Below, piece after piece: positions 17,465-26,774 of a stretch of 64,000 nucleotides of DNA. Both the position numbers and the translations under genes were made by a program. Source of the stretch: JAFIFT01 sp020051095 (GTDB lineage: Bacteria; Pseudomonadota; Gammaproteobacteria; Legionellales; Legionellaceae); the NCBI RefSeq assembly GCF_964199965.1, contig NZ_CAXMZT010000001.1, positions 62,001 through 126,000 on the forward strand. The letters are read 5' to 3'. The notes under the pieces were generated by a model. That model was not told where the DNA came from. It worked only from the letters and a program-made list of their open reading frames with translations, and ran no database searches. The stretch's first letter is position 1. Every line of letters starts with the position of its first letter.

Positions 17465-17505
17465 GTCCTCGGTGGTATTTTAACACCGGGGACTTTGTTT
17501 ATTAT
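17465..17505 (+). terminator. Intrinsic terminator after acpP
   Basis: GTCCTCGGTG (17465-17474) pairs with CACCGGGGAC (17484-17493) with one G-U pair and a 9-nt loop, followed by TTTGTTTATTAT. It lies 57 nt after the acpP stop, in the 313-bp acpP-fabF gap. The remainder of that gap (17506-17721) shows no gene; pabC, found here in enterobacteria, is absent. Confidence 0.75.
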
Positions 17506-17721
17506 GGTGTATCTGGGGGCATCCCTTGCAATTCTGAGTCGCATTAAGCTAACTCTTAATCAGGACGTGTTCGATAAATGGAATAATAAGCAACCATACA
17601 AAGTAATTAGGATCTTAGGTGGCATCAATATTTATACAATACAATGATAAAGTTGCATATCAATACTTATTTTCAGTATCCTATTTGAAATGTTAAGGGT
17701 ACTTTTTTTGGGAGAATTGCT

Positions 17722-18960
17722 TTGGCTAAAAAGAGAGTAGTAATAACTGGAATGGGGTTAGTGACTCCCCTAGGCAATAGTGTTGAAACGAATTGGCAAT
17801 CCATTCTTGCTGGAAAAAGCGGTGTAGCATTAGTTGATTCCTTCGATACAACAGAATTTTCCACTAAAATTTGGGCTAAGGTTAAAAACACAAATTTTGA
17901 TGACGATATTCCTTTCAAAGAACGAAAGAAAATGGATATGTTCACGCAATATGCTATGGTTGCAGCCAACGAAGCGATAGCTCAAGCAAACATATCGCAT
18001 GAAACAGTCGACCTTGAACGAGCGGGTGTTGCTGTCGGAGCAGGCATCGGTGGAATCAAAACAATTACTGACAATAATGAAAGATTGATTGAATCCGGTC
18101 CTAAAAAAGTATCTCCGTACTTCATCCCCGCCGGAATTATCAATATGGCTGCCGGACAGATTTCCATTCGCCATGCTCTAAAAGGTCCTAATATTTCGAT
18201 CGTCACGGCTTGCACAACGGGTACACATAATATTGGTATAGCGGCACGTTTAATTGCTTATGGCGATGCTGATGTCATGGTGGCAGGTGGAACCGAAATG
18301 ACTTCAACACCTCTATGTTTAGCGGGTTTTGCAGCCGTAAGAGCTTTGTCGAAGCGCAATGATGAACCGGAAAAAGCCTCTCGTCCTTGGGATAAAGATA
18401 GAGATGGATTTGTGATGGGCGAAGGTGCTGGTATTGTCGTGCTGGAATCTTATGAACACGCCCGCGCTCGCGGTGCAACCATTTTCGCAGAAGTAAGTGG
18501 TTTTGGCATGTCAGGTGACGCTTATCATATTACTGCACCTGATGAAGATGCGGACGGTGCGAGTCGTGGTATGTTAGCGGCAATTAAGGATGCGGGGATT
18601 GAACCTAATTTAATTGATTATATTAATGCTCATGGCACATCAACCTCCTTAAATGATATCAATGAAACTAAAGCAATTAAACGAATCTTTGGCTCCCATG
18701 CCTATGAGTTAACAGTCAGTTCGACTAAGTCAATGACTGGGCATTTATTGGGTGCAGCGGGCGCTGTTGAAGCGATTTATTCTGTGTTATCAATACGCGA
18801 TCAAATTGCCCCCCCGACGATTAATCTGGATAATCCAGACGAAGGCTGTGACCTCGATTATGCTGCGCATAAAGCCAAGCCAAGACGTATTAATTTTGTG
18901 CTCAGTAATTCATTAGGTTTCGGTGGTACTAATGGTACGTTAATATTCCAAAAGGTATAA
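17722..18960 (+). CDS. fabF: Beta-ketoacyl-ACP synthase II
   Basis: FabF elongates acyl-ACP and is important for cis-vaccenate. The 412-residue protein starts at a TTG (MAKKRVVITGMGLVTPLG) preceded by GGGAG; no ATG fits the family start. The nucleophile is Cys164 in SIVTACTTGTHN, with the histidines in INAHGTSTSLND and TKSMTGHLLGAAGA. The residue after Cys-Thr is Thr where most FabF proteins have Ala-Thr-Gly/Ser; this looks harmless. mltG follows 7 nt after the stop. Confidence 0.96.
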   Translation: MAKKRVVITGMGLVTPLGNSVETNWQSILAGKSGVALVDSFDTTEFSTKIWAKVKNTNFDDDIPFKERKKMDMFTQYAMVAANEAIAQANISHETVDLERAGVAVGAGIGGIKTITDNNERLIESGPKKVSPYFIPAGIINMAAGQISIRHALKGPNISIVTACTTGTHNIGIAARLIAYGDADVMVAGGTEMTSTPLCLAGFAAVRALSKRNDEPEKASRPWDKDRDGFVMGEGAGIVVLESYEHARARGATIFAEVSGFGMSGDAYHITAPDEDADGASRGMLAAIKDAGIEPNLIDYINAHGTSTSLNDINETKAIKRIFGSHAYELTVSSTKSMTGHLLGAAGAVEAIYSVLSIRDQIAPPTINLDNPDEGCDLDYAAHKAKPRRINFVLSNSLGFGGTNGTLIFQKV

Positions 18961-18967
18961 TTGGGAC

Positions 18968-19954
18968 ATGGCTATTCGATGGGTTGTTGCACTTGGTATA
19001 ATTATTTTGATAGGTATTGGGACATGGGGGGGTCGACATATCTATCAATTTTATCAACCCAATCCCGATGGCCATTTGCATAGCGATTATATTACGATAG
19101 AAAAAAACACCACGTTAAATCAAGTCTGCCAACAATTATTCCAAAAAGGGGTGATAAAACAACCCAAGCTATTATCATTTTGGTTGCGGATTCTCGGCAT
19201 GGATAAAATTCAAGCTGGCGTATACCAATTTGTCGGAAAAAATGCGGTTATACAGTTTATGGACGATTTGAATAAGGGGCGCGTTGTCCAGCTTCCCTTT
19301 GTGATCATAGCTGGTAAAACTTGGTCATCGATTCAGACCCATCTTTTATCTATGCCTTGGCTTAAACATGATTTAAGTAGTGAAGTGATTGAAGAGATTA
19401 GCCCATCAAATACACTAGATGGCTTGTTATTGGCCGATACTTACTATTTTACTGCTGGCTCTAAAGCCTCTGACCTCATATTCAGAGCTAATCAACACCT
19501 TAAGACAGTCCTTAATAAATCGTGGCAATCCCGCGATGAGGGGTTGCCCTATAAGACCCCCTACGAAATGTTAATCGCTGCATCGATTATTGAAAAGGAA
19601 ACGGCGATTGATGATGAAAGGCCAATTATTTCTCAGGTCATTGTCAATCGGTTGCAAAATCATATGCGTTTGCAAATGGATCCGACTGTCATTTATGCGC
19701 TTGGTACAGACTACCAAGGCGTTTTATCAAAAGATGATTTGCAAGTTAAATCTCCCTACAACACCTACCGATACAGCGGGTTGCCGCCGACACCGATTGC
19801 CATGGTTTCACAAGCATCAATCGAAGCCGCCGCACACCCCAGGACTGGAAACTATTTATATTTTGTTGCTTCAGGTGATGGTCACCATTTTTTCTCCAGC
19901 AATTACCAGCAGCATCGTCAAGCAGTTGACCGCTATATTCAAGGGAAATCATAA
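18968..19954 (+). CDS. mltG: Endolytic murein transglycosylase
   Basis: MltG (YceG) cuts nascent glycan strands in the periplasm and sets their length. The 328-residue protein has one N-terminal membrane helix (WVVALGIIILIGIGTWGG), a LysM-like part, and the YceG domain with the catalytic Glu in AASIIEKETAIDDERP and conserved LQMDPTVIYALG and SPYNTYRYSGLPPTPI. Its stop overlaps the tmk start by one base (TAATG), so translation is coupled. Confidence 0.95.
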   Translation: MAIRWVVALGIIILIGIGTWGGRHIYQFYQPNPDGHLHSDYITIEKNTTLNQVCQQLFQKGVIKQPKLLSFWLRILGMDKIQAGVYQFVGKNAVIQFMDDLNKGRVVQLPFVIIAGKTWSSIQTHLLSMPWLKHDLSSEVIEEISPSNTLDGLLLADTYYFTAGSKASDLIFRANQHLKTVLNKSWQSRDEGLPYKTPYEMLIAASIIEKETAIDDERPIISQVIVNRLQNHMRLQMDPTVIYALGTDYQGVLSKDDLQVKSPYNTYRYSGLPPTPIAMVSQASIEAAAHPRTGNYLYFVASGDGHHFFSSNYQQHRQAVDRYIQGKS

Positions 19955-20589
19955 TGTCAACACAAGGTCATTATATTGTAGTAGAAGGGTTAGAAGGGGC
20001 TGGAAAATCATCAGCGATAACGACTATTTGTTCGGTACTGCAGCAACATCAGATTGGTTATCACACTGCTCGTGAACCAGGGGGAACGCCAATTGCTGAA
20101 GCAATTAGGAGCATCATCAAAGGCAATATCGACCACGAAGTTTTGTCTGCTGAAACGGAACTGCTTTTAATGTATGCTGCAAGAAAACAATTATTGGAAC
20201 ATGTAATTAGTCCTAAATTGCGGGCGGGTACTTGGGTAGTTTCTGATCGCAATGAGTGGTCAAGCATTTCTTACCAAGGGTATGGTCGCGGGATGAGTTT
20301 GCAATTTATCAAACAATTGTCTGATTTTACAGTGGGTGATATAAAACCAGATTTGATCTTATATCTCGATGTTGAGCCAGAATTGGGGTTAATAAGAGCC
20401 GGTCAAAGAGGAACCTATGATCGTATTGAACAAGAATCGAAAGCGTTCTTTGAGCGTGTTCATAATGGATATAAGCAACTCATTGCCGACAGTGATCGTG
20501 CGCGAGTGATTTCTGCTAGTTTGCCAATCCAACAAGTTCAAAATGCGATTACCATGTATGTGACGGAATTAATAAAGCGAGTCGGTTAA
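19954..20589 (+). CDS. tmk: Thymidylate kinase
   Basis: Tmk phosphorylates dTMP to dTDP. The 211-residue protein has the P-loop EGLEGAGKSS (residues 11-20), the DR(Y/N) motif as VSDRNEWSSISYQGYGRG, and the Lid region LIRAGQRGTYDRIEQESKAFFERV. The DRNE version replaces the usual DRY/H-x-S/T at this point but keeps the downstream SxxxYQG. It sits in the conserved mltG-tmk-holB order. Confidence 0.95.
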   Translation: MSTQGHYIVVEGLEGAGKSSAITTICSVLQQHQIGYHTAREPGGTPIAEAIRSIIKGNIDHEVLSAETELLLMYAARKQLLEHVISPKLRAGTWVVSDRNEWSSISYQGYGRGMSLQFIKQLSDFTVGDIKPDLILYLDVEPELGLIRAGQRGTYDRIEQESKAFFERVHNGYKQLIADSDRARVISASLPIQQVQNAITMYVTELIKRVG

Positions 20590-20592
20590 CCC

Positions 20593-21459
20593 ATGGATAT
20601 TGCCATACAAACACTGAAAAGCCATTTTCAAACATTGATACAGCAGCGTCGATTAAGCCATGCGCATTTGATTGAATGCCCACTCACAAAACCCATTGAT
20701 GACGTGGTTCGCGGTTTTGTACCCCAATTGCTATGTAGTTCGATGTTAGATTGTGGGCAGTGTCAATCCTGTCTTTTGCTTAAGCAAAACGCGCACCCTG
20801 ATTTAATCCAGTTGCCTAATGAGCAACAGACAGTCAAAGTGGCTGACATACGAGATTTATCTTCGTTTATTTATCAGGCACCAAATTTAGCAAACTACCG
20901 TGTTATCGTGATTGGTGCAGTAGACAAACTTAATCAGTCGGCGGCGAATGCACTGTTAAAAATGTTAGAAGAACCTCCAAAGCATGTGGTGTTTATTCTA
21001 ACATGCCAAAATGTATCGCAAGTTCTAGCAACCGTTCGTAGTCGAACGGTCCAATGGAAGATACCTGTATCCATAATAAATCAAGATGATTTGGCTCATT
21101 TGTCAACGTGGCTTAATCAAGATGAAGGTAAGATGCAACTGCTCGATGCCAAATCGCGGTTAATTGACGAAATGAATGCTGTCTATGAGCTTAAAGAACA
21201 TCCTTGTGATATCGCCCAAAATTGGCAGCAATATCCCATACAAGATTTACTATGGGTTTTATATATCCTACATGGTGTATCCCTGCGCAGTAATTATTCC
21301 AATGATATCCAGAAGGGATACTTTGGTAACAATACGATGATGCTTCAACAAGTCCAGCAAATACATGCTATGATAAAACTAATTAATAAAGGAATTGCTT
21401 TAAACCACATCCTCATGTGTGAAACACTTCTCATGGGTTGCAGAGGAATTGCTAAATGA
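20593..21459 (+). CDS. holB: DNA polymerase III delta-prime subunit
   Basis: HolB is the delta-prime part of the clamp loader. The 288-residue protein has the zinc-binding cysteines around CGQCQSCLLLKQNAHPD, the sensor region YRVIVIGAVDKLNQSAANAL and LKMLEEPPKHVVFILT, and SRTVQWKIP. It lacks a P-loop, as expected for delta-prime. It starts 3 nt after tmk and overlaps the PilZ gene by 4 nt. Confidence 0.93.
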   Translation: MDIAIQTLKSHFQTLIQQRRLSHAHLIECPLTKPIDDVVRGFVPQLLCSSMLDCGQCQSCLLLKQNAHPDLIQLPNEQQTVKVADIRDLSSFIYQAPNLANYRVIVIGAVDKLNQSAANALLKMLEEPPKHVVFILTCQNVSQVLATVRSRTVQWKIPVSIINQDDLAHLSTWLNQDEGKMQLLDAKSRLIDEMNAVYELKEHPCDIAQNWQQYPIQDLLWVLYILHGVSLRSNYSNDIQKGYFGNNTMMLQQVQQIHAMIKLINKGIALNHILMCETLLMGCRGIAK

Positions 21460-21797
21460 GTGATGAAATTAAAGAAATAGAATGTATTTTTAAAACAGAA
21501 AATGCTTTATATATGGCATACATGCCATATGTAAGAGAAGGTGGTTTGTTTATTAGAATGTCCGAAGATTTGAAGGTTGGGACTGAAGTCATGTTAACCA
21601 TTTTTTTACTTGACGAACCAGAACCCTATCAAATACGTGGGAAAGCAATATGGTATACCCCTAAAGGTGCGCAAGGAAATCGACCTGCAGGAATTGGATT
21701 TCAGTTCATGGGCGAAAATAGTCGTCCGTTATGTAATAAAATCGAAACATACCTTGCGGGTATGTTAAAATCAACACAATCCACCGATACCATTTAA
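21456..21797 (+). CDS. pilZ: PilZ-domain protein of the type IV pilus class
   Basis: A 113-residue PilZ protein. It matches the class that lies between holB and tatD in Pseudomonas and Xanthomonas, which is needed for type IV pilus assembly and does not bind cyclic-di-GMP. The c-di-GMP motifs RxxxR and (D/N)xSxxG are not seen; GGLFIRM stands where the latter would be. The typical C-terminal segment is WYTPKGAQGNRPAGIGFQFM. It overlaps holB by 4 nt and precedes tatD by 36 nt. No other pilus gene lies in the window. Confidence 0.88.
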   Translation: MSDEIKEIECIFKTENALYMAYMPYVREGGLFIRMSEDLKVGTEVMLTIFLLDEPEPYQIRGKAIWYTPKGAQGNRPAGIGFQFMGENSRPLCNKIETYLAGMLKSTQSTDTI

Positions 21798-21833
21798 AAA
21801 AATATGAAATATCTTTGAGCAGCAAGGGGCTTT

Positions 21834-22658
21834 ATGTTTGTCGATTCTCATTGTCATCTAAATATGCTGGATTTAACATCGTTTAATAATGATTTAGATC
21901 AAGTTATTGCACAAGCGCTCGATAACCAGGTAAACCATCTGTTGTGCGTTTCTGTGGAAAAGAGTGATTTTTCTACCTTAGCTGAGATAGCAGATCGTTA
22001 CCCGCAAGTCAGTTTTTCAACAGGGGTTCATCCCCATTCTGCTCATACTATCAACTACACATCCGACGATCTGCTCAATCAAGCGATTTCACATCCAAAA
22101 TGTATTGCGCTTGGTGAAACAGGACTTGATTATTTCCGATTGCCGGAAGGGATTGTAACTCAAGCCATCCAATGTCAAATCGAATCCTTTCAAAAACATA
22201 TCGATGTTTCCAGAAAATCAAATAAGCCATTAATTATTCATACCCGTGATGCAGGTGATGATACGATCGCACAATTAAAAGAGGGTGGTGCGGAAAAAGT
22301 TGGGGGTGTTATCCATTGCTTTACGGAAAGCTGGTCATTTGCAAAAAAAGCGCTGGATATTGGCTTTTATATTTCCTTTTCAGGGATTGTGACCTTTAAA
22401 AATGCCAAAGATCTCCAAGATATTGCAAAAAAAATTCCACTTGATCGACTATTAATTGAAACAGATTCGCCATATCTTGCCCCAACACCTTTCCGTGGAA
22501 AACAAAATCATCCGGCGCTTGTCAAATATGTCGGTCTTTTTATGGCAGAATTAAGAGGTGAGTCAATTGAGTTATTAGCTAGTCAAACAACCCAGAACTT
22601 CTTCGATTGTTTTAAAATTGAAAATGTCCCTAACCTTCCGGATAACAACAAGCGTTAG
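21834..22658 (+). CDS. TatD-family metal-dependent hydrolase (YcfH-like)
   Basis: The 274-residue TIM-barrel protein has the metal ligands of TatD DNases: DSHCHLN (residues 3-9), GVHPHSAH, GETGLDYF, IHTRDAGDD, HCFTES and ETDSPYLAPTP. Family members act as 3'-5' exonucleases or DNases; the copy in the tmk-holB cluster is usually called YcfH. It starts with ATG after AAGGGG, and its stop overlaps by 4 nt the stop of the MFS gene on the other strand. Confidence 0.9.
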   Translation: MFVDSHCHLNMLDLTSFNNDLDQVIAQALDNQVNHLLCVSVEKSDFSTLAEIADRYPQVSFSTGVHPHSAHTINYTSDDLLNQAISHPKCIALGETGLDYFRLPEGIVTQAIQCQIESFQKHIDVSRKSNKPLIIHTRDAGDDTIAQLKEGGAEKVGGVIHCFTESWSFAKKALDIGFYISFSGIVTFKNAKDLQDIAKKIPLDRLLIETDSPYLAPTPFRGKQNHPALVKYVGLFMAELRGESIELLASQTTQNFFDCFKIENVPNLPDNNKR

Positions 22659-23845
22659 GGTAGATCGCTTCCTGGGCGATACAAACAAAATGCAGCTATC
22701 AAACATATTATCGATAAAACCATCAGGGCAATCGGTAATACCATAAAATGCAGGGCGACAAAACTACCGACCAAAGAAGCAATTAGCGATGAGATAGAAC
22801 TACGGCAAGTGTTGATGATGCCCGTGATAGTGCCTGATAATTGTGGCATGCGATTGAGAGCAAGTGAGATTGCAGGCGGGTTTAGAAGTGAGCATCCGAT
22901 GTTGATAATCAAAATAAACGATAAGGTTATTATCGATAAACCATTCAAAAAACTTGAGCCTAATAATAGAATTCCGCCTGTAGTCATCACGATACTGCCA
23001 AAACGAATGTTCCAAATAATGGAATAAATATTTCTCAATTTAATACCAAGCGAATTACCGACAATTATGGTTAAGCCGTTAAATGCAAAAAAGTAACCGA
23101 AATACTCAGGTTTGATACCTAGATCATCAATTAACAGGTAAGAAATATTAACCACGACAACCATGATACAAGAAAATGATGCCGACTGCATTAACATGCT
23201 ATGTCTTACCAGTGGCAGTTTTAAGACGATGGCATACTTTTTAAAGGTGGATACAAAATTGATTGGATTTTTTTTTGTGCGAAAATTCGGTGATTCATGT
23301 ATGACCTGGGTTCCTACAATATATAATATCAATGCAAAGAATATCATCAAGATAAAGGTCATTTGCCAATTGCTGTAAACAAAGACAAATCCACCAATGA
23401 TTGGGCCAAGCATAGGGGATAAGGCTAATAACATGGCAATTTGTGATAATGTACGGGCTCTTTGTTTGCTATCGTGAATGTCGCGCGTGGATGAAAACGC
23501 CAGCACGTTGGCGCAACAAGCAAAAAATCCTTGCAGTGCTCGTCCTATGAGTAGCATGTAGATATTTTGTGATACGATGCACAAGATGGTGGAAAATATA
23601 AAACAAAACAAACTAATGGGTAGAATTTTACGTCTGCCATAATGATCGATCAATGGTCCCCATAATAGCTGTGCAAACCCATAAAAAAACAAATTTATAC
23701 TTAAGGTTAGCTGGCCAAGTGATTGATTTGTGTTAAAATAATCCGTCATTGTTGGTAAGGCAGGTTGAAACAGATCAAAGGTCAAAAGCGGGAAGGACGC
23801 TAACATTCCGAGATAGATCAGTGGTGTTTTTGTACAATGCTGCAT
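22655..23845 (-). CDS. Bcr/CflA-family MFS multidrug efflux transporter
   Basis: A 396-residue, 12-helix major facilitator. The loop between helices 2 and 3 reads GPLIDHYGRRKILPIS, and SSTRDIHDSKQRARTLS with SPMLGPIIGGFVF is the motif C-like stretch typical of Bcr/CflA drug:H+ antiporters (DHA1 group). The ATG at 23845 is preceded by AAAGGA at 6 nt; a TTG at 23872 would add nine residues and is less likely. It converges on tatD with a 4-nt overlap and stands alone on the minus strand. The exact substrate cannot be read from the sequence. Confidence 0.87.
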   Translation of the reverse strand: MQHCTKTPLIYLGMLASFPLLTFDLFQPALPTMTDYFNTNQSLGQLTLSINLFFYGFAQLLWGPLIDHYGRRKILPISLFCFIFSTILCIVSQNIYMLLIGRALQGFFACCANVLAFSSTRDIHDSKQRARTLSQIAMLLALSPMLGPIIGGFVFVYSNWQMTFILMIFFALILYIVGTQVIHESPNFRTKKNPINFVSTFKKYAIVLKLPLVRHSMLMQSASFSCIMVVVVNISYLLIDDLGIKPEYFGYFFAFNGLTIIVGNSLGIKLRNIYSIIWNIRFGSIVMTTGGILLLGSSFLNGLSIITLSFILIINIGCSLLNPPAISLALNRMPQLSGTITGIINTCRSSISSLIASLVGSFVALHFMVLPIALMVLSIICLIAAFCLYRPGSDLP

Positions 23846-24158
23846 GGATAATCCTTTATCAATGACGAACAAGGGTGTTTCCTTAGCATTGTAAACTCAA
23901 GAATCGTATAAATGCCAGAAATGACCTCTAATATTTCTGTGAAATGCAAATGTTAGAAAGACATTCCAATTTATCACTTTTTCCGCTTCGTGATAAAATA
24001 AGGAGCATTTCTTAGGTATATACCCGTGTTCATTTGCATACATAAAATATTCCCAATAGCCTTTATGATTGGGGACATAATTATGATAGGATGTCGTTAA
24101 ACGATATCAATTAACGATAAGTAATTAATTTGTGATAATTTGGGTGTGTTGAGACGAT
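23846..24158. other. Divergent spacer between MFS gene and anmK
   Basis: This 313-bp AT-rich region separates two divergent genes and must hold both promoters, though I see no convincing -35/-10 pair. The one recognisable element is a decayed repeat end at 24019-24034. No reading frame of note and no strong hairpin were found. Confidence 0.5.
24019..24034. repeat. Isolated terminus of the TATACCC repeat family
   Basis: TATACCCGTGTTCATT matches the left end of the complete element at 39340 (TATACCCGTGATCATT) in 15 of 16 positions, then diverges. No inverted partner is present nearby, so it looks like a remnant. Confidence 0.4.
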
Positions 24159-25259
24159 ATGGCTTATTTCGCTGGCTTAATGTCTGGTACAAGTATGGAT
24201 GGTATGGATGCTGTCATTATTGATGAGCATAATCGACTTATTAACGGACATACGTTCAATTACAAAGAGAAAACATACCAGTTACTGAGCCGAGTTGTTC
24301 AAAATAGACATGCTGACTTAGCAGATATTGGAACATTGCATCGTACAATAGCTATCGAATTTGCTGAGTCTTATAATCAACTTTTATCCATGAGCCAAAT
24401 TCAAGCAAGCGATGTGGCTGCAATTGGGTTTCATGGACAAACTATCTCTCATCGGACCTTAGAAAAGCCTTTTTATACCTATCAATTAGGGTGTGCGAGC
24501 ACGCTTGCTGCTGAAACATCAACCACAGTAGTCGCTGATTTTCGAAGCATGGACATTGCATTAGGTGGGCAGGGTGCGCCACTTGCGCCGCTATATCACG
24601 ATTATTGTTTTGGAAGATTGCAAGATAGGGTGGCGATTGTCAATATCGGTGGTATTGCAAACCTGTCTATGTTCATTGATGAGCAATTGGTGGCAGGCTA
24701 TGACATTGGTCCAGGCAATTGTTTGATGAACAGTTGGATCAAAGCTATTCAAAATGTTGAATTTGATAAGGATGGTGCATGGGCTGCCTGCGGTCATGTT
24801 AACCAAGGGTTATTAAAAAAACTTTTAAAAGATCATTATTTTCATTTATCGGGACCCAAAAGCGTTGATAGAGAATATTTTTCATTGGCTTGGTTAAAAA
24901 ATCAATTGAAACCAGGCATACCATCTGAAGATGTGCAAGCAACATTGTTGGAGTTAACAGCAATGACCATTGCAAATCAAGTTCAGTTGTTCTCGCCGGT
25001 AAACCAATTGATATTGTGTGGTGGAGGGGTACATAATACCCAATTAAATCAACGTATTAGCTATTTATTACCTAACACAACGGTTAGTCCATCTTCTCAA
25101 TTTGGTATCAATGAAAACTATTTAGAGGCGATGATGATGGCCTGGTTAGCGAAAGAGCGTCTAAATCAGCGTGCTTTTAATCTAGCGTCCATCACAGGTA
25201 ATCCCTACCCAACCATGTTAGGGCATGTTTTTATCCATCCTGATAAAAGCGTCCAGTAA
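24159..25259 (+). CDS. anmK: Anhydro-N-acetylmuramic acid kinase
   Basis: AnmK converts anhydroMurNAc, released by lytic transglycosylases, to MurNAc-6-phosphate in cell-wall recycling. The 366-residue protein has GLMSGTSMDGMDAVI at residues 6-20 (ATP site), IGFHGQTISHR, GGQGAPLAPLYHDY, the catalytic Asp in VNIGGIANLS...GYDIGPGNCLMNSW, and LCGGGVHN. murQ, which often accompanies it, is not adjacent. Its role fits with mltG and the SLT-type lipoprotein nearby. Confidence 0.96.
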   Translation: MAYFAGLMSGTSMDGMDAVIIDEHNRLINGHTFNYKEKTYQLLSRVVQNRHADLADIGTLHRTIAIEFAESYNQLLSMSQIQASDVAAIGFHGQTISHRTLEKPFYTYQLGCASTLAAETSTTVVADFRSMDIALGGQGAPLAPLYHDYCFGRLQDRVAIVNIGGIANLSMFIDEQLVAGYDIGPGNCLMNSWIKAIQNVEFDKDGAWAACGHVNQGLLKKLLKDHYFHLSGPKSVDREYFSLAWLKNQLKPGIPSEDVQATLLELTAMTIANQVQLFSPVNQLILCGGGVHNTQLNQRISYLLPNTTVSPSSQFGINENYLEAMMMAWLAKERLNQRAFNLASITGNPYPTMLGHVFIHPDKSVQ

Positions 25260-25574
25260 GTTAGGATGGTTTTGGTTAGTTATGTTGTTTAACTGATTTA
25301 TTTGTAGGGGTTTGTTGACATCATGCTTTCAACCAAGGTATTAATAGCATTGGATCGAAAGGTATACATGTCAAGTTGGTAAAATGACCTGATACGTCAT
25401 CAATAATAAATGGTTTGGCTTTTTATTACATATTCATATAATGAAGTGTGATAATGCGCCAGACTTATAGCATGCAATTACCTTTAGTTTAAAGGTTGGT
25501 TTCGTTAATCGCATAATTGATTTAAATGTATAATGAGCATTAACGCCAATTAATAACATCTTGGAGATGCGGGT
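25260..25574. other. anmK-lapB spacer, no gene seen
   Basis: This 315-bp region is AT-rich and contains no reading frame longer than about 20 codons with a ribosome site, and no strong hairpin. A TATAAT at 25529-25534 lies 40 bp ahead of the lapB start and could be its -10, but no -35 element is evident. Confidence 0.5.
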
Positions 25575-26744
25575 ATGTTGAATTTATGGCCATTGCTTTT
25601 GCCTGCAGCAGCATGGTCTGGCTGGGTTATTGGGATGAAGCGCGATAAATCTCGTCAACAAACAGTTTCCAATCGTTTATCCAAAGAATATGTTGTCGGT
25701 TTGAACTATTTATTAAATGAACAACCCGACGAAGCCGTTGATGTATTTATCCGTCTGTTAGAAGTTGACAGTGACACAGTCGAGACACATCTTGCCCTTG
25801 GTTCACTGTTTCGCCGCAGGGGAGAAGTTGATAGAGCCATCCGAATTCACCAAAACCTTATCGCACGCCCCCAATTGAGCTTAGAAGACAAAAAAGATGC
25901 TTTACTTGCGTTAGGTCAGGATTACATGAGTGCAGGGTTGTTTGATCGTGCTGAGCGAATTTTTCTTGAAGTGGTGGAGTTAGGTGGTAAAACGGAATAT
26001 CGAAGCTTACTTGAATTGCTTGAGATATACCAGCAGGAAAAATCCTGGTATAAGGCACTTGAAATCGTCAAAAAACTATCCTATCGAAGTGGCGAGTCAT
26101 TTAACCAACAAATGGCTCATTATTATTGTGAAATTGCCAGTGATCAAATTAAAGCTAATCAACTTGAATCTGCCAGCCAGGCCCTTAAACAAGCGTTAGC
26201 TGTTGATAAATTATCAGTCAGAGCAAGTTTATTACAAGCCGATATTAATCGTCGACAAGGGCAATACAAATTAGCCATACGTGCTTTGCGGAGAGTGGCT
26301 TGCCAAGATGCAAATTTTGTCAGTGAGACTGTCGAAACCTTGGTTGTGTGTTATCAAGCGATTAATGCGATGCCTGAATGTATCAATTATCTCAAACAAC
26401 GGTTAGCCGAACAGCCTCGAGCATCCATGCTATTTGTTATTGCGGATTATATTGCTGAGCATGAAAGCAAGGATGCTGCTATTGATTTTGTTGCTTCTCA
26501 GTTACAACAATACCCTTCAATCAGAGGGATAAATCGACTCATTCATTGGCATCTTGATAATGCTCAAGGCAAAGTAAAAGAAAAGCTGCGAATGTTGTAT
26601 GACATTACCAGTAAATTTCTCGAAAACAAGCCTATTTATCGTTGCAGTCATTGTGGTTTTGGTGGCAAACACTTGCATTGGTTATGTCCAAGTTGCAAGC
26701 AGTGGGGAAGCACTCGACCCGTTCAAGGGTTAGAGGGTGATTAG
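25575..26744 (+). CDS. lapB: Lipopolysaccharide assembly protein B (YciM)
   Basis: LapB adapts LpxC to the FtsH protease and so balances LPS against phospholipid synthesis. The 389-residue protein has the family's exact length, an N-terminal membrane anchor (LWPLLLPAAAWSGWVIGM), about nine TPR-type helical repeats (residues 35-350), and a C-terminal rubredoxin-like metal knuckle with two CxxC pairs (CSHCGFGGKHLHWLCPSCKQW). The ATG follows GGAG. A YccA-type FtsH modulator gene lies at 34430-35104. A lipoprotein transglycosylase gene follows 30 nt downstream; lapA is not upstream. Confidence 0.95.
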   Translation: MLNLWPLLLPAAAWSGWVIGMKRDKSRQQTVSNRLSKEYVVGLNYLLNEQPDEAVDVFIRLLEVDSDTVETHLALGSLFRRRGEVDRAIRIHQNLIARPQLSLEDKKDALLALGQDYMSAGLFDRAERIFLEVVELGGKTEYRSLLELLEIYQQEKSWYKALEIVKKLSYRSGESFNQQMAHYYCEIASDQIKANQLESASQALKQALAVDKLSVRASLLQADINRRQGQYKLAIRALRRVACQDANFVSETVETLVVCYQAINAMPECINYLKQRLAEQPRASMLFVIADYIAEHESKDAAIDFVASQLQQYPSIRGINRLIHWHLDNAQGKVKEKLRMLYDITSKFLENKPIYRCSHCGFGGKHLHWLCPSCKQWGSTRPVQGLEGD

Positions 26745-26774
26745 GGATAAGCTATTTATGAAAATAGAGAAACT

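Noticed and set aside
17438..17647. 69-codon frame after acpP with a hydrophobic stretch (TTG start)
   Set aside because: It runs through the acpP terminator hairpin and T tract, has no ATG, and matches no family I know; the terminator explains this stretch better.
17830..18174. 114-codon minus-strand frame inside fabF
   Set aside because: Antisense shadow; fabF motifs cover the region.
19590..20075. 161-codon plus-strand frame
   Set aside because: It lies across mltG and tmk in another frame; both real genes are well supported by motifs.
25320..25379. 19-codon frame (MLSTKVLIALDRKVYMSSW) in the anmK-lapB spacer
   Set aside because: No properly spaced ribosome site and no further support.
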